A DNA stretch of 64,000 bases from Paracidovorax wautersii (GTDB taxonomy: Bacteria > Pseudomonadota > Gammaproteobacteria > Burkholderiales > Burkholderiaceae_C): positions 1 to 64,000 of the forward strand of contig WNDQ01000007.1 in assembly GCA_009912175.1 (NCBI GenBank). Direction: 5' to 3'. The stretch's first letter is position 1; each line of letters begins with the position of its first letter. Below the pieces are notes generated by a model that saw only the letters and a list, made by a program, of their open reading frames with translations, had not been told where the DNA came from and did not search any database. The position numbers and the translations under genes are program-made. Positions 51,765 through 60,473 of this stretch are shown one piece after another.

Positions 51765-53561
51765 TCAGGCCAGCGCGGCGTCGGTGTCCATCAGAACGCG
51801 GCTGCCCGCACGCACGGTGCGCATGAGCGTGCCGGCTTCGGGGAAGAGCTTGGCGAAGTAGAAACGCGCGGTCTGCAGCTTGGCGCGGTAGAACGGGTCG
51901 TCATTGCCATTGGCGATCTCGCGCAGCGCGACCTGCGCCATACGCGCGAACAGGTAGCCAAACACCAGGTGGCCCGCGATGCGCAGGTAGTCGACCGCGG
52001 CCGCGCCCACCTCGTCACCGTTCTGCGAGCCCTTGAAACCGACCTCGGTCGTGAACTTGGTCATCTGGTCGCCCAGCCAGGCCACGGGGTTGATGAACTC
52101 GGCCATGTCCTCGTTGACGCCTTCCTGCTCGACCAGCGCGGCCACCAACTTGCCGAACTTCTTGAGCGAGGCGCCGTTGTTGCCCAGCACCTTGCGGCCC
52201 AGCAGGTCCAGCGCCTGCACGGCGTTGGTGCCTTCGTAGATCATGTTGATGCGCGCGTCGCGCACGAACTGCTCCATGCCCCATTCGTGGATGTAGCCGT
52301 GGCCGCCATAGACCTGCTGGCACAGCGTGGTGGCCTGCCAGCCGTTGTCGGTCAGAAACGCCTTGACGATGGGCGTGAGCAGCGCGACCAGTTCGCCCGC
52401 GTCCTGGCGCGTCTTCTCGTCGGCGGCGCTGAGTTCCTGGTCGACCAGGAAAGCGCTGTAGATCAGCAGTGCGCGGCCGCCTTCGGCGTAGGCCTTGGCG
52501 GTCAGCAGCATGCGGCGCACGTCGGGGTGCACGATGATCGGGTCGGCCGGCTGGTCCTTGGCCTTGATGCCCGAGAGCGAACGCATCTGCAGCCGGTCCT
52601 TGGCATAGACCAGCGCATTCTGGTAGGCCACCTCGGTCAAGCCCAGCGACTGGTTGCCCACGCCCAGGCGGGCCGCGTTCATCATCACGAACATGGCCTG
52701 CAGGCCCTTGTTGGGCTGGCCCACCAGCGTGCCGATGGCGCCGTCCAGGCTCAGCTGCGCGGTGGCGTTGCCGTGGATGCCCATCTTGTGCTCCAGGCCC
52801 GTGCAGTAGATGGGGTTGCGGTCGCCCAGACTGCCGTCGGCCTTCACATGGAACTTGCTCACCAGGAACAGGCTGATGCCCTTGCTGCCGGCCGGTGCGT
52901 CGGGCAGGCGCGCGAGCACCAGGTGCACGATGTTCTCGGTGAAGTCGTGTTCGCCCGCGCTGATGAAGATCTTGTTGCCGGTGATGCGGTAGGTGCCGTC
53001 GGGCAGCGGTTCGGCCTTGGTGCGCAGCAGGCCCAGGTCGGTGCCGCAGTGCGGCTCGGTCAGGCACATGGTGCCGGTCCACTCGCCGCTGGTCAGCTTG
53101 GGCAGGTAGCGCTTTTTCTGTTCGTCGGTGCCGTGCGCATGCAGGGCTTCGTAGGCGCCGTGCGACAGGCCCGGGTACATGGTCCAGGCCTGGTTGGCGC
53201 TGTTGAGCATTTCGTAGAAACACTGGTTGAGCACAAAGGGCAGGCCCTGGCCGCCGTAGGCCGCGTCGCACGACAGCGCCGGCCAGCCGCCCTCCACATA
53301 ATGCGCATAAGCCTGCTTGAAGCCCTCGGGCGTGGTCACGGCGTGGCTGTTCTTGTCCAGCGTGCAGCCTTGTTCATCGCCCGACAGGTTGAGCGGGAAG
53401 GTCACCTCGGCGGCGAACTTGCCGCCCTCTTCCAGCACCGCATTCATGGTGTCGGCGTCGACCTCGGCATGCGCGGGCATGGCCTTGTAGGCGTCGGTGA
53501 CCTGCAGGACCTCGTGCAGCAGGAACTGCATGTCGCGCAGCGGCGGGGTGTATTGGGGCAT
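51765..53561 (-). CDS. Acyl-CoA dehydrogenase (DmdC/FadE-like, with C-terminal domain)
   Basis: This 598-residue FAD enzyme has an extended N-terminus (QFLLHEVLQVTDAYK), the substrate/FAD segments MCLTEPHCGTDLGLLRTKA and KIFISAGEHD, the catalytic glutamate region MIYEGTNAVQALDLLGRKVL, and a C-terminal domain of about 120 residues. This layout fits the DmdC-like group used for medium or long acyl-CoAs. It does the first oxidation step. It lies 51 bases downstream of the TetR gene and is probably repressed by it. Confidence 0.92.
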   Translation of the reverse strand: MPQYTPPLRDMQFLLHEVLQVTDAYKAMPAHAEVDADTMNAVLEEGGKFAAEVTFPLNLSGDEQGCTLDKNSHAVTTPEGFKQAYAHYVEGGWPALSCDAAYGGQGLPFVLNQCFYEMLNSANQAWTMYPGLSHGAYEALHAHGTDEQKKRYLPKLTSGEWTGTMCLTEPHCGTDLGLLRTKAEPLPDGTYRITGNKIFISAGEHDFTENIVHLVLARLPDAPAGSKGISLFLVSKFHVKADGSLGDRNPIYCTGLEHKMGIHGNATAQLSLDGAIGTLVGQPNKGLQAMFVMMNAARLGVGNQSLGLTEVAYQNALVYAKDRLQMRSLSGIKAKDQPADPIIVHPDVRRMLLTAKAYAEGGRALLIYSAFLVDQELSAADEKTRQDAGELVALLTPIVKAFLTDNGWQATTLCQQVYGGHGYIHEWGMEQFVRDARINMIYEGTNAVQALDLLGRKVLGNNGASLKKFGKLVAALVEQEGVNEDMAEFINPVAWLGDQMTKFTTEVGFKGSQNGDEVGAAAVDYLRIAGHLVFGYLFARMAQVALREIANGNDDPFYRAKLQTARFYFAKLFPEAGTLMRTVRAGSRVLMDTDAALA

Positions 53562-53612
53562 GGACGTCTCCTGGTCGGAAAGGCGGGAAGGCGGGAAGGC
53601 GGATGGATGGAG

Positions 53613-54359
53613 TCAGGGGCGCACGAGGTGGCGCTCCAGCACACGCTCGAAACCGGCGAGCGCACGATCGATGGAGGCCGCGTCCTTGAGGAAACGCGCC
53701 TCGTAATGCAAGGCCAGCACCAGGCCGTGGATCTCGAACAGCACCTGGCGCGCATCGGCGGCGCGGTCGAGGTGGCCCTCGTCCTGCGCCTGCTCGATCG
53801 CGCGGTGCATGGCGGCCAGCCAGATGCGGATCGACTGCGACAGCGCGTCGTGCACGGGGCCGGCGCGGTCGTCGAATTCGACCGCGCCGCTGATGTAGAT
53901 GCAGCCCGAGTCGATTTCGATGGAAGTGCGGTGGATCCAGTTGGCGAACATGCGGCGCAGGCGCGGCAGGCCACGCGCCTCTTGCAGCGCCGGATAGAAG
54001 ACTTCCTGCTCGAAACGCTCGTGGTATTCGCGCACCACCGAGATCTGCAGCTCTTCGCGCGAGCCGAAGTGCGCGAACACGCCGGACTTGCTCATCTTCA
54101 TGAGCTCGGCCACGGTGCCGATGCTCAGGCCCTCCAGACCGATCTGCGTGGCCAGGCCCAGCGCGGCGTCGACGATGGCGGCCTTGGTGAGTTGGCCCTT
54201 GTTGGCCCGGGCGGCGGCCTTGTCAGCCGCCGTGGCGGCGGGTGCGGTGGTCTTGCCGGCCCGGGCACGGGCGCTGGCAATGGCGGCCTGCGCCGCCACG
54301 GCGGCACTGGGAGCCTGGGCGGCCACCGGAGCGGGTGCCGGTGAAGGAGATTTGGGCAT
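53613..54359 (-). CDS. TetR-family regulator of the beta-oxidation operon
   Basis: This 248-residue TetR regulator has an N-terminal tail of about 55 residues made almost only of Ala, Pro, Lys and Ser. The HTH (about 58-105: AAIVDAALGLATQIGLEGLSIGTVAELMKMSKSGVFAHFGSREEL region) and ligand domain follow. It heads the acyl-CoA dehydrogenase operon, and a palindrome 20 bases upstream of its start fits autoregulation. Acyl-CoAs are the likely effectors by analogy with FadR/PsrA-type TetR proteins. The long tail may be partly an over-long start; the next in-frame ATG lies beyond the HTH. Confidence 0.87.
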   Translation of the reverse strand: MPKSPSPAPAPVAAQAPSAAVAAQAAIASARARAGKTTAPAATAADKAAARANKGQLTKAAIVDAALGLATQIGLEGLSIGTVAELMKMSKSGVFAHFGSREELQISVVREYHERFEQEVFYPALQEARGLPRLRRMFANWIHRTSIEIDSGCIYISGAVEFDDRAGPVHDALSQSIRIWLAAMHRAIEQAQDEGHLDRAADARQVLFEIHGLVLALHYEARFLKDAASIDRALAGFERVLERHLVRP

Positions 54360-54379
54360 GGCGAATCGACATCACAAAA

Positions 54380-54393
54380 AGAACGGTCGTTCT
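54380..54393. promoter_or_regulatory. TetR-type operator upstream of the beta-oxidation operon
   Basis: AGAACG-GT-CGTTCT is an inverted repeat with two perfect 6-bp arms, 20 bases before the TetR start codon and in an A/T-rich promoter-like stretch. Operators with GAACG/CGTTC arms are typical for TetR proteins of fatty-acid genes. Confidence 0.65.
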
Positions 54394-54443
54394 ATTTTGC
54401 ACAGTTCGTGCGCCAGCGCCCAGTGCCCGATGCCCGGTTCCGG

Positions 54444-55784
54444 TCATTTAGCGGGAAAACCCCGACGCCGCCATGCGTAGCCGGCCACGCAGGCCGTCAG
54501 CACCAGCATCAGCCCCACTTCGACCATCAGCGCCTGGCTGACGGCGCCCAGGTAGCCCGTCCCCGACGCGTGCAGACCGTGAGCAAAGACCGCCCCCAGC
54601 AAGGCCACGCCCATGCCGTAGGCCGCCTGCTGGACCGTGGAGATCGTGGCGCCGCCCGCCCCGGCAGCCTCGACCGGCACGTCGGACAGGCCGATGCGCC
54701 AGATGCTGCCCACGATCAAGGCCTGGCCCGCGCCCATCACGGCCATGCCCAGCGCCAGGTTGGCCAGCCCCGGGTGCGGCCAGACCCAGTGCAAGGCCGC
54801 CAGCGTGCCCAGCACCCCCACGATCTGAACCAGGCAGCCCAGCAGCAGCGCGGGCCCATGGCCGATGCGCGCCGCCACCCGCGCGCTGCCCAGCGATGCC
54901 ACGAAATAGGCCAGGCCCGGCACGATGAAGCTGTTGCCCGCCTGCAGCGGCGACAGGCCCGCCCCGGCCTGCAGCGCCAGCGCCATCACGAACATGAACC
55001 CGCCCCAGCTGGCGAAGAACAGCGCCGCCACCAGCATGCCGAAACGCACGCTGGGCAAACGCAGCAGCGCGGGCGGCAGCAGGGGATCGCGCCCGCGGCC
55101 AGCCTGGGCCAGTTCGACCCGCCACAGCACCAGCGCCACGGCGGGCGCCGCCAGCAGCGGCACCAGCAGGCAGACGATGAGCAGGCCCAGCCAGGCCGTG
55201 CCCGGCCCGTCGAGCGTGGCGGACTGCGCGCGGCGTGTCTCTGGGACATGGCGGCGCAGCAGCAGGAGCACGGCCACACAAATCGGCAGGTTGATCAGGA
55301 ACACGCTGCGCCAGCCCATGCCCCACAGATCGCTGGTCACCAGCAGGCCGCCCAGCACCTGCGGCACGATCAGCGCCGCGGTCGCGCCCTGCAGCACGCG
55401 CGCGGCCATCAGCAGCCAGGACGCGTGCGCGGCCCCGCACAGCGCCGACGCCAGGCCGAAACCCGCCACGCCCCAGGTGAAGACGCGCCGGCGCCCCCAG
55501 CGGTCGCCCAGCCGCCCGCCCGTGGCCAGGCCTACGGCAAAAGCCAGGCCGTAGGCGGCCACCACCAGCTCCAGCTCGGCCGGGCCGGTGTGCAGCGACT
55601 GGGCCATGGCGTCGAGCGCCACGTTGACGATGGAAAAGTCGATCAGCGGCAGCAGCAGGCCCGCCAGCAGGACAAACAGCCCCGCCTGGCTCAACGCCGG
55701 CGGATTCGCGACCGGGCGCGCTGGCGCAGGCGCCGCCAGCAGGTCGGCGGCCGTGGGGGTAAGACAGGGAGATCGTGCAGTCAT
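54444..55784 (-). CDS. MFS drug transporter (DHA2 type) with an apparent internal deletion
   Basis: This 446-residue permease resembles 14-segment DHA2 exporters (DFSIVNVALDAMAQ, GGRLGDRWGRRRVF, WRSVFLINLPI). After segment 4 (RVLQGATAALIVPQVL) the sequence runs directly into LGGLLVTSDLWGMGWRSVF. Family members usually have about 45 more residues here, including a charged loop and most of segment 5 with motif C. The loss is in frame and lies at a repeated CAGGTGCTGG-like word. The protein may be non-functional. It diverges from an MmyB-type regulator around a palindrome. Confidence 0.82.
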   Translation of the reverse strand: MTARSPCLTPTAADLLAAPAPARPVANPPALSQAGLFVLLAGLLLPLIDFSIVNVALDAMAQSLHTGPAELELVVAAYGLAFAVGLATGGRLGDRWGRRRVFTWGVAGFGLASALCGAAHASWLLMAARVLQGATAALIVPQVLGGLLVTSDLWGMGWRSVFLINLPICVAVLLLLRRHVPETRRAQSATLDGPGTAWLGLLIVCLLVPLLAAPAVALVLWRVELAQAGRGRDPLLPPALLRLPSVRFGMLVAALFFASWGGFMFVMALALQAGAGLSPLQAGNSFIVPGLAYFVASLGSARVAARIGHGPALLLGCLVQIVGVLGTLAALHWVWPHPGLANLALGMAVMGAGQALIVGSIWRIGLSDVPVEAAGAGGATISTVQQAAYGMGVALLGAVFAHGLHASGTGYLGAVSQALMVEVGLMLVLTACVAGYAWRRRGFPAK

Positions 55785-55837
55785 GGCGGGAAAGCGGTGT
55801 TTTCGGGGAACAGGAGCGGCAGTATGACCAGGGATTT

Positions 55838-55853
55838 AAACTGGTACCAGTTT
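55838..55853. promoter_or_regulatory. Perfect 16-bp palindrome between the MFS and MmyB-type regulator genes
   Basis: AAACTGGTACCAGTTT is fully self-complementary. It lies 54 bases upstream of the MFS start and 48 bases upstream of the regulator start, in the 116-base divergent gap. It is the natural candidate for the binding site of the regulator encoded beside it. Confidence 0.65.
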
Positions 55854-55900
55854 TTGCTTATCCTGGTAGTCGACATGCCGCCCAACCGGAGGCCCCGCCC

Positions 55901-56803
55901 ATGAATGCCCCTTTGACGCCGGCCTTGCTGGCGGCCGCGCCGGACGAGCGCGACGCCGCTCCCCACCGCAAGGAACTCGGCCTGTTCCTTCGCGCCCGCC
56001 GCGAAAGCCTGGACCCGCAGCGCCTGGGCCTGCCGCGCGCCGGGCGCCGCCGCACCCCGGGCCTGCGGCGCGAAGAAGTCGCCCTGCTGGCCGACGTGGG
56101 GGTCACCTGGTACACCTGGCTTGAACAGGGCCGCGACATCCAGGCCTCGCCGCGCGCGCTGGGCGCCATCGCCCAGGCCCTGCAATGCAACCCGACCGAG
56201 ACCCACCACCTGTTCCGGCTCGCCGGCCTGACCGCGCCCGCCAGCGCCACGCTGGCGCCGCTGTGCGAGCGGCCGTCGGCCGCCGTCGCGGCCTTGCTGC
56301 GCCAGCTCGATCCTTATCCGGCGTTGATGCAGAACGCACGCATGGACATCGCGGACTTCAACCCGGCCTTCTGCCGCCTGGTCAACATCGACCTCAACCA
56401 GGTCGATCCGGGCGACCGCAACTGCGCCTACCTGACCTTGACCCATCCGCAGTGGCGCGCCAGCGTGGCCGACTGGCCGGGCATGGTGCGGCACATCGTC
56501 GCGCACTTCCGCGCCGCCATGGCCGAACGCATGGACGATCCGGCCTGGCAGCACATGCTGGAGCGCCTGCTGGCCGTGTCCGAGGAATTCCGCGAGCTGT
56601 GGCCGCGCTACGAGGTCGCGGGCGTGGCCAATCACGTCAAGGTCTTCCAGCGCCCGCGCGAAGGCCAACTGCGCCTGCATCAGATCAACTGGTGGTCCGC
56701 GCCACGCAACGGCGACCGGCTGATCGTCTACATGCCGGCCGACGAGGCCGCCGAAGCGGCCCTGCGCCGCATGGCCGCGCAGGACGGCCTGGTGGCCGTC
56801 TGA
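55901..56803 (+). CDS. MmyB-family helix-turn-helix regulator
   Basis: This 300-residue regulator has an N-terminal XRE-type HTH (about 25-95: ELGLFLRARRESL, TPGLRREEVALLADVGVTWYTWLEQGRDI) and a C-terminal MmyB-like ligand-binding domain (about 125-295, PYPALMQNARMDIADFNPAFCRLV). These proteins often control a neighbouring transporter or oxidoreductase. Here the divergent neighbour is the MFS permease. GGAGG precedes the ATG. The frame is open upstream but that part overlaps the promoter region. Confidence 0.87.
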   Translation: MNAPLTPALLAAAPDERDAAPHRKELGLFLRARRESLDPQRLGLPRAGRRRTPGLRREEVALLADVGVTWYTWLEQGRDIQASPRALGAIAQALQCNPTETHHLFRLAGLTAPASATLAPLCERPSAAVAALLRQLDPYPALMQNARMDIADFNPAFCRLVNIDLNQVDPGDRNCAYLTLTHPQWRASVADWPGMVRHIVAHFRAAMAERMDDPAWQHMLERLLAVSEEFRELWPRYEVAGVANHVKVFQRPREGQLRLHQINWWSAPRNGDRLIVYMPADEAAEAALRRMAAQDGLVAV

Positions 56804-56816
56804 AGCGGGGGCAAGC

Positions 56817-57482
56817 TCAGGCCATCAGCGCCAGGCTCTCAGCCAGGCCTTCGCTGGGCAGGCGGCGCAAGCCCGACCGCACGAAACGCTGCAGGCGGCC
56901 CATGGCAAAGGCCATCATCACGCCGGCCTGGACCTGGGCGCGCACGGTGGGCGTGCTGCCGGCCGTCCGCAGGTGCTGGTCGCGCAGCGCCTGCTTGAGC
57001 GCGGCCTCGATCTTGTCGAAGAACAGCGTCATGCGCGACTGCAGCCGCTCGTTCTCGTGCACCAGCGCGTCGCCGATCATCACCCGCACCAGGCCGGGAT
57101 TGGCTTCGCCGAACTGCAGCAGCAGGCTCACGATCTGCGGGGCCAGCAGGGCCGCGTCGGTCTCGCCGCTTTCCACACGCGCCTGGACCTGCGCGATGAG
57201 CGAGAACACGGACTGCTCGATGAAGTCGATCAGCCCCTCGAACATCTGCGCCTTGCTGGCGAAGTGGCGGTACAGCGCCGCTTCGCTCACGCCCAGGCGC
57301 GCGGCCAGCGCGGCGGTGGTGATGCGTTCGGGATGCGGCTGCTCCAGCATGGCCGCCAGGGTCTGCAGGATCTGCGCGCGGCGCTCGCCCGGCTTGGGGC
57401 GCGCACGCGGGGCGGCGCCATCGGGCGGGCGGGGGGCGGTGGCGCCGGTCGGGCCGGACGCGTCGGGCAAGGACTCCGTCAT
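56817..57482 (-). CDS. slmA: Nucleoid occlusion factor SlmA (TetR fold)
   Basis: This 221-residue TetR-fold protein has KPGERRAQILQTLAAMLEQP then ITTAALAARLGVSEAALYRHFASKAQMFEGLIDFIEQSVFSLI (HTH about 33-95), characteristic of SlmA. SlmA binds specific chromosomal sites and blocks FtsZ ring formation over the nucleoid. It lies directly after argB on the same strand, as is usual in beta-proteobacteria. The first 28 residues are proline-rich and variable. It ends 13 bases from the convergent MmyB-type gene. Confidence 0.88.
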   Translation of the reverse strand: MTESLPDASGPTGATAPRPPDGAAPRARPKPGERRAQILQTLAAMLEQPHPERITTAALAARLGVSEAALYRHFASKAQMFEGLIDFIEQSVFSLIAQVQARVESGETDAALLAPQIVSLLLQFGEANPGLVRVMIGDALVHENERLQSRMTLFFDKIEAALKQALRDQHLRTAGSTPTVRAQVQAGVMMAFAMGRLQRFVRSGLRRLPSEGLAESLALMA

Positions 57483-57505
57483 GAAATCGGTGGGCTCCCA
57501 GGCAG

Positions 57506-57527
57506 GGCTTCGGCCCGGGCCGAAGCC
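57506..57527. repeat. Perfect 22-bp GC palindrome between argB and slmA
   Basis: The 22 bases read ggcttcggcccgggccgaag then cc, and are fully self-complementary. There is no T run, so it is not a classical terminator. It lies between the argB stop and the slmA start and could be an RNA hairpin or a binding site. Confidence 0.6.
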
Positions 57528-57538
57528 GGTGCTGTCGT

Positions 57539-58429
57539 TCAGTAGGAACGGATCATGGTCCCGTAGGCCTGATCGGTGAGGATTTCCAGCAGCATCGCGT
57601 GCGGCACGCGGCCGTCGACGATGTGCACGGCATTGACGCCGCTCTTGGCCGCGTCGATGGCGCCAGCCAGCTTGGGCAGCATGCCGCCCGAGATGGTGCC
57701 GTCGGCGATCAGATCGTCGATCTCGCGCGCGGTCAGCTCGGTGATGAGCTCACCCGCCTTGTTGAGCACGCCGCGGATGTTGGTGAGCATCATGAGCTTC
57801 TCGGCCTTGAGCACCGTAGCCAGCTTGCTGGCGACCACGTCGGCGTTGATGTTGTAGCTCTCGTTGTCCTCTCCAAAGCCCAGCGGGCTGACGACCGGGA
57901 TGAAGGCGTCGTCCTGCAGCGCCTTGACCACGCCGGGGTCGATCGAGACGATGTCGCCGACCTGGCCGATGTCGTGTTCCTTGCTGGGGTCGTCCTGGTC
58001 GACCAGCTTGAGCTTGCGCGCGCGGATCAGGCCGCCGTCGCGCCCGGTCAGGCCCATGGCCTTGCCGCCGGCCTGGTTGATCAGGCCCACGATGTCCTGC
58101 TGCACCTCGCCGGCCAGCACCCACTCGACCACTTCCATGGTCTCGGCGTCGGTCACGCGCATGCCCTGGATGAAGTGGCCCTGCTTGCCCAGGCGCTTGA
58201 GCGCGGTCTCGATCTGCGGGCCGCCGCCGTGCACTACCACCGGGTTCATGCCGACCAGCTTGAGCAGCACCACGTCTTCAGCGAAATCGGCCTGCAGCGC
58301 CGGGTCGGTCATGGCGTTGCCGCCGTACTTGATGACGATGGTCTTGCCGTGGAACTTGCGGATGTAGGGCAGGGCCTGGGCCAGGATCTCCGCCTTGTCG
58401 CGCGGCGCGATCAGCGTGGTGTCGGTCAT
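57539..58429 (-). CDS. argB: Acetylglutamate kinase
   Basis: This 296-residue cytoplasmic kinase phosphorylates N-acetylglutamate, the second step of arginine synthesis. Landmarks are [28 protein letters not shown] (acetylglutamate site), [27 protein letters not shown] and [20 protein letters not shown]. The length and the N-terminal helix fit the hexameric, arginine-inhibited form. It is followed by slmA 56 bases downstream. No other arg genes are near. Confidence 0.96.
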   Translation of the reverse strand: MTDTTLIAPRDKAEILAQALPYIRKFHGKTIVIKYGGNAMTDPALQADFAEDVVLLKLVGMNPVVVHGGGPQIETALKRLGKQGHFIQGMRVTDAETMEVVEWVLAGEVQQDIVGLINQAGGKAMGLTGRDGGLIRARKLKLVDQDDPSKEHDIGQVGDIVSIDPGVVKALQDDAFIPVVSPLGFGEDNESYNINADVVASKLATVLKAEKLMMLTNIRGVLNKAGELITELTAREIDDLIADGTISGGMLPKLAGAIDAAKSGVNAVHIVDGRVPHAMLLEILTDQAYGTMIRSY

Positions 58430-58508
58430 GGAAGTGCGTCCGTGTGGTCGGTCAAAACAAACAGAATGCGCGCATTGTGCCTCAGCGTCCGTGACGCGTT
58501 CGGACCGC

Positions 58509-59357
58509 CTATCGGCGATGCCCGAGCTTGCGCGAAAGCTCGCCCGCCGCGCGCCGCAGCGCCTGGGCGATGGCGCCCTCCCAGTCGGCGTCGAAAGTGC
58601 CGATGGGGCCGATCGCCGTGAGCCCCAGCACCATGGTGCCGGCCGCGTCGAACACCGGTGCGGCCATGGCGTTGACGCCCATCACCGTGGCGCCCTCGGA
58701 GCGGCTCAGGCCGCGCGTGCGCACGTCGCCGAGCTGGCGCTCGAACTGCGGCCACGACAGCGGCTGGCCGTGGCGCGCGGGCTCGCCCGGCCCGGGCGCG
58801 GTGCGGGCGGCGTCCAGCGGACGGGCCGACTCGAACACCGCGCGCACCTCTTCCTGCGCGCGGTGGGCGGCGAACAGCCGGCCGGTGGCCGTCTCGGCCA
58901 GCGAGAACAGCGTGCCGTGGCGCATGCTGGCAAACACCACGGCGGGCGATTCCTCGATGCGCACGATGGTCGGGCCGCTGCCGGCCGCCCAGACCGACAG
59001 CGCCGTGGTCTGCCCGATCTCGCGCGCCAGCGGCGCCAGCGCCGGCGTGGCGATCTGCACCGGGTGCGACTGCTGCAGGCTGATCAAGCCCATCTGCAGC
59101 GCCAGCGGCCCGAGCTGGTAGCGGCCGGAATCGGCGTCCTGGTCCACCAGGCCCAGCCGCCCGTAGCTCACCAGATACGGGTGCGCACGCGCCGGCGACA
59201 GGCCCGCGCGCGCGGCCAGGTCCTTGAGCGCCAGCGACACACCCGCCTCGGCCAGTGCACGCAGCAGCTGGCCGCCGACCTCCACGCTCTGGATGCCGCG
59301 CTGGGCCTTGTCCTGCACGCCGCCCTGCGCGGGGTCCTCGAATTCGTCGTCGCTCAT
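58509..59357 (-). CDS. IclR-family transcriptional regulator
   Basis: This 282-residue regulator has an N-terminal winged helix (about 20-85: [39 protein letters not shown] region) and an IclR effector domain (about 95-275, ending [19 protein letters not shown]). It diverges from the MBL-fold/monooxygenase cluster across a 133-base A/T-rich gap and probably controls it. It also faces argB, to which it is unrelated. The effector is likely an aromatic or organic acid, as usual in the family. Confidence 0.9.
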   Translation of the reverse strand: MSDDEFEDPAQGGVQDKAQRGIQSVEVGGQLLRALAEAGVSLALKDLAARAGLSPARAHPYLVSYGRLGLVDQDADSGRYQLGPLALQMGLISLQQSHPVQIATPALAPLAREIGQTTALSVWAAGSGPTIVRIEESPAVVFASMRHGTLFSLAETATGRLFAAHRAQEEVRAVFESARPLDAARTAPGPGEPARHGQPLSWPQFERQLGDVRTRGLSRSEGATVMGVNAMAAPVFDAAGTMVLGLTAIGPIGTFDADWEGAIAQALRRAAGELSRKLGHRR

Positions 59358-59490
59358 GGTTTTCCCGTGTTGGATAGCTCAAGCCGCGCGCGTCCATGGA
59401 CAGGCGCCGCCGCGAATACTAATATCTCTCGAATTCTCCAATGTGTAATTTATTCGTTAATAGCAAATCCAACCCTTTCAGGAGACCACC
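59358..59490. promoter_or_regulatory. Divergent promoter region of the iclR-type and MBL-fold genes
   Basis: The gap is much richer in A and T than the genome around it, especially 59418-59467. It contains TATT-cgtt-AATA (59451-59462), a small inverted repeat, and CAGGAG just before the MBL start. I could not place -35 and -10 boxes with confidence. Confidence 0.45.
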
Positions 59491-60456
59491 ATGGCCACCA
59501 AGGCCTTTGCATCCCACGCCGACACGGCCGACAAAAAACCCAGCTTCACCCAGCTCAGCGAGAACGCCTGGGCCTACACCGCCGAGGGTGACCCCAACAC
59601 CGGCGTGTTCATCGGCGACGACGCCGTCATGGTGGTCGACACCCTGGCCACACCGGCCATGGCGCAGGACCTGATCGCGCGCATCCGCGGCGTCACCGAC
59701 AAGCCCATCAAGTACGTCGTGCTGTCGCACTACCACGCGGTGCGTGTGCTGGGCGCCTCGGCCTACGCCCGGGAAGGCGCGCAGCAGGTCATCGCCAGCC
59801 GCGACACCTACGACCTCATCGTCGAGCGCGGCGAGCAGGACAAGGCCAGCGAGATCGGCCGCTTCCCGCGCCTGTTCCGCAACGTCGAGTCGGTGCCGGC
59901 GGGCCTGACCTGGCCCACGCTCACCTTCTCGGGCCAGATGAGCATCTGGCTGGGCCGGGTCGAGGTCAAGCTCGCGCAGATCGGGCGCGGCCACACCAAG
60001 GGCGACACGATTGCCTACATCGAGGACCAGAAGGTCTGCTTTGCCGGTGACCTGGTCGAGTACGAGAGCACCGCCTACGCGGGCGACTGCTACTTCAAGG
60101 ACTGGCCGGCCACGCTCGACCGGCTCGCCGCCTTCGGTTTCGACAAGCTCGTGCCCGGCCGCGGCGACGCGCTCCAAGGCCGCCAGCAGGTCGCCGAAGC
60201 GATTGCCGGCACCCGCGCCTTCGTCAGCGACCTCTACACCCAGGTCAACAGCGGCGTGGCGCGTGGCCTGGACCTGCAGGCCATCTACCGCGAAACCTAC
60301 GCCGCGCTGCAGCCGCGCTACGGCCACTGGGTGATCTTCGAGCACTGCATGCCCTTCGACGTCAGCCGCGCCTACGACGAGGCCACCGACCACGAGCACC
60401 CGCGCATCTGGACCGCCGAGCGCGACCGGGCGCTGTGGCAGGCCCTCGAAGGCTGA
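59491..60456 (+). CDS. MBL-fold hydrolase-like protein with altered metal motif
   Basis: This 321-residue metallo-beta-lactamase-fold protein has VVDTLATPA, then the motif at residues 80-85 reading HYHAVR in place of HxHxDH: D is V84 and the third His is R85. H168 (GRGHTKGD) and D187 (FAGDLVE) are kept. Site 1 could still bind a metal through H80, H82 and H168, but site 2 should be lost. A C-terminal domain of about 100 residues ends at HWVIFEHCMPF. It is the first gene of a catabolic operon with a flavin monooxygenase and may be a hydrolase or a binding protein. Confidence 0.83.
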   Translation: MATKAFASHADTADKKPSFTQLSENAWAYTAEGDPNTGVFIGDDAVMVVDTLATPAMAQDLIARIRGVTDKPIKYVVLSHYHAVRVLGASAYAREGAQQVIASRDTYDLIVERGEQDKASEIGRFPRLFRNVESVPAGLTWPTLTFSGQMSIWLGRVEVKLAQIGRGHTKGDTIAYIEDQKVCFAGDLVEYESTAYAGDCYFKDWPATLDRLAAFGFDKLVPGRGDALQGRQQVAEAIAGTRAFVSDLYTQVNSGVARGLDLQAIYRETYAALQPRYGHWVIFEHCMPFDVSRAYDEATDHEHPRIWTAERDRALWQALEG

Positions 60457-60473
60457 CCGGCGGGGGCCCCACC

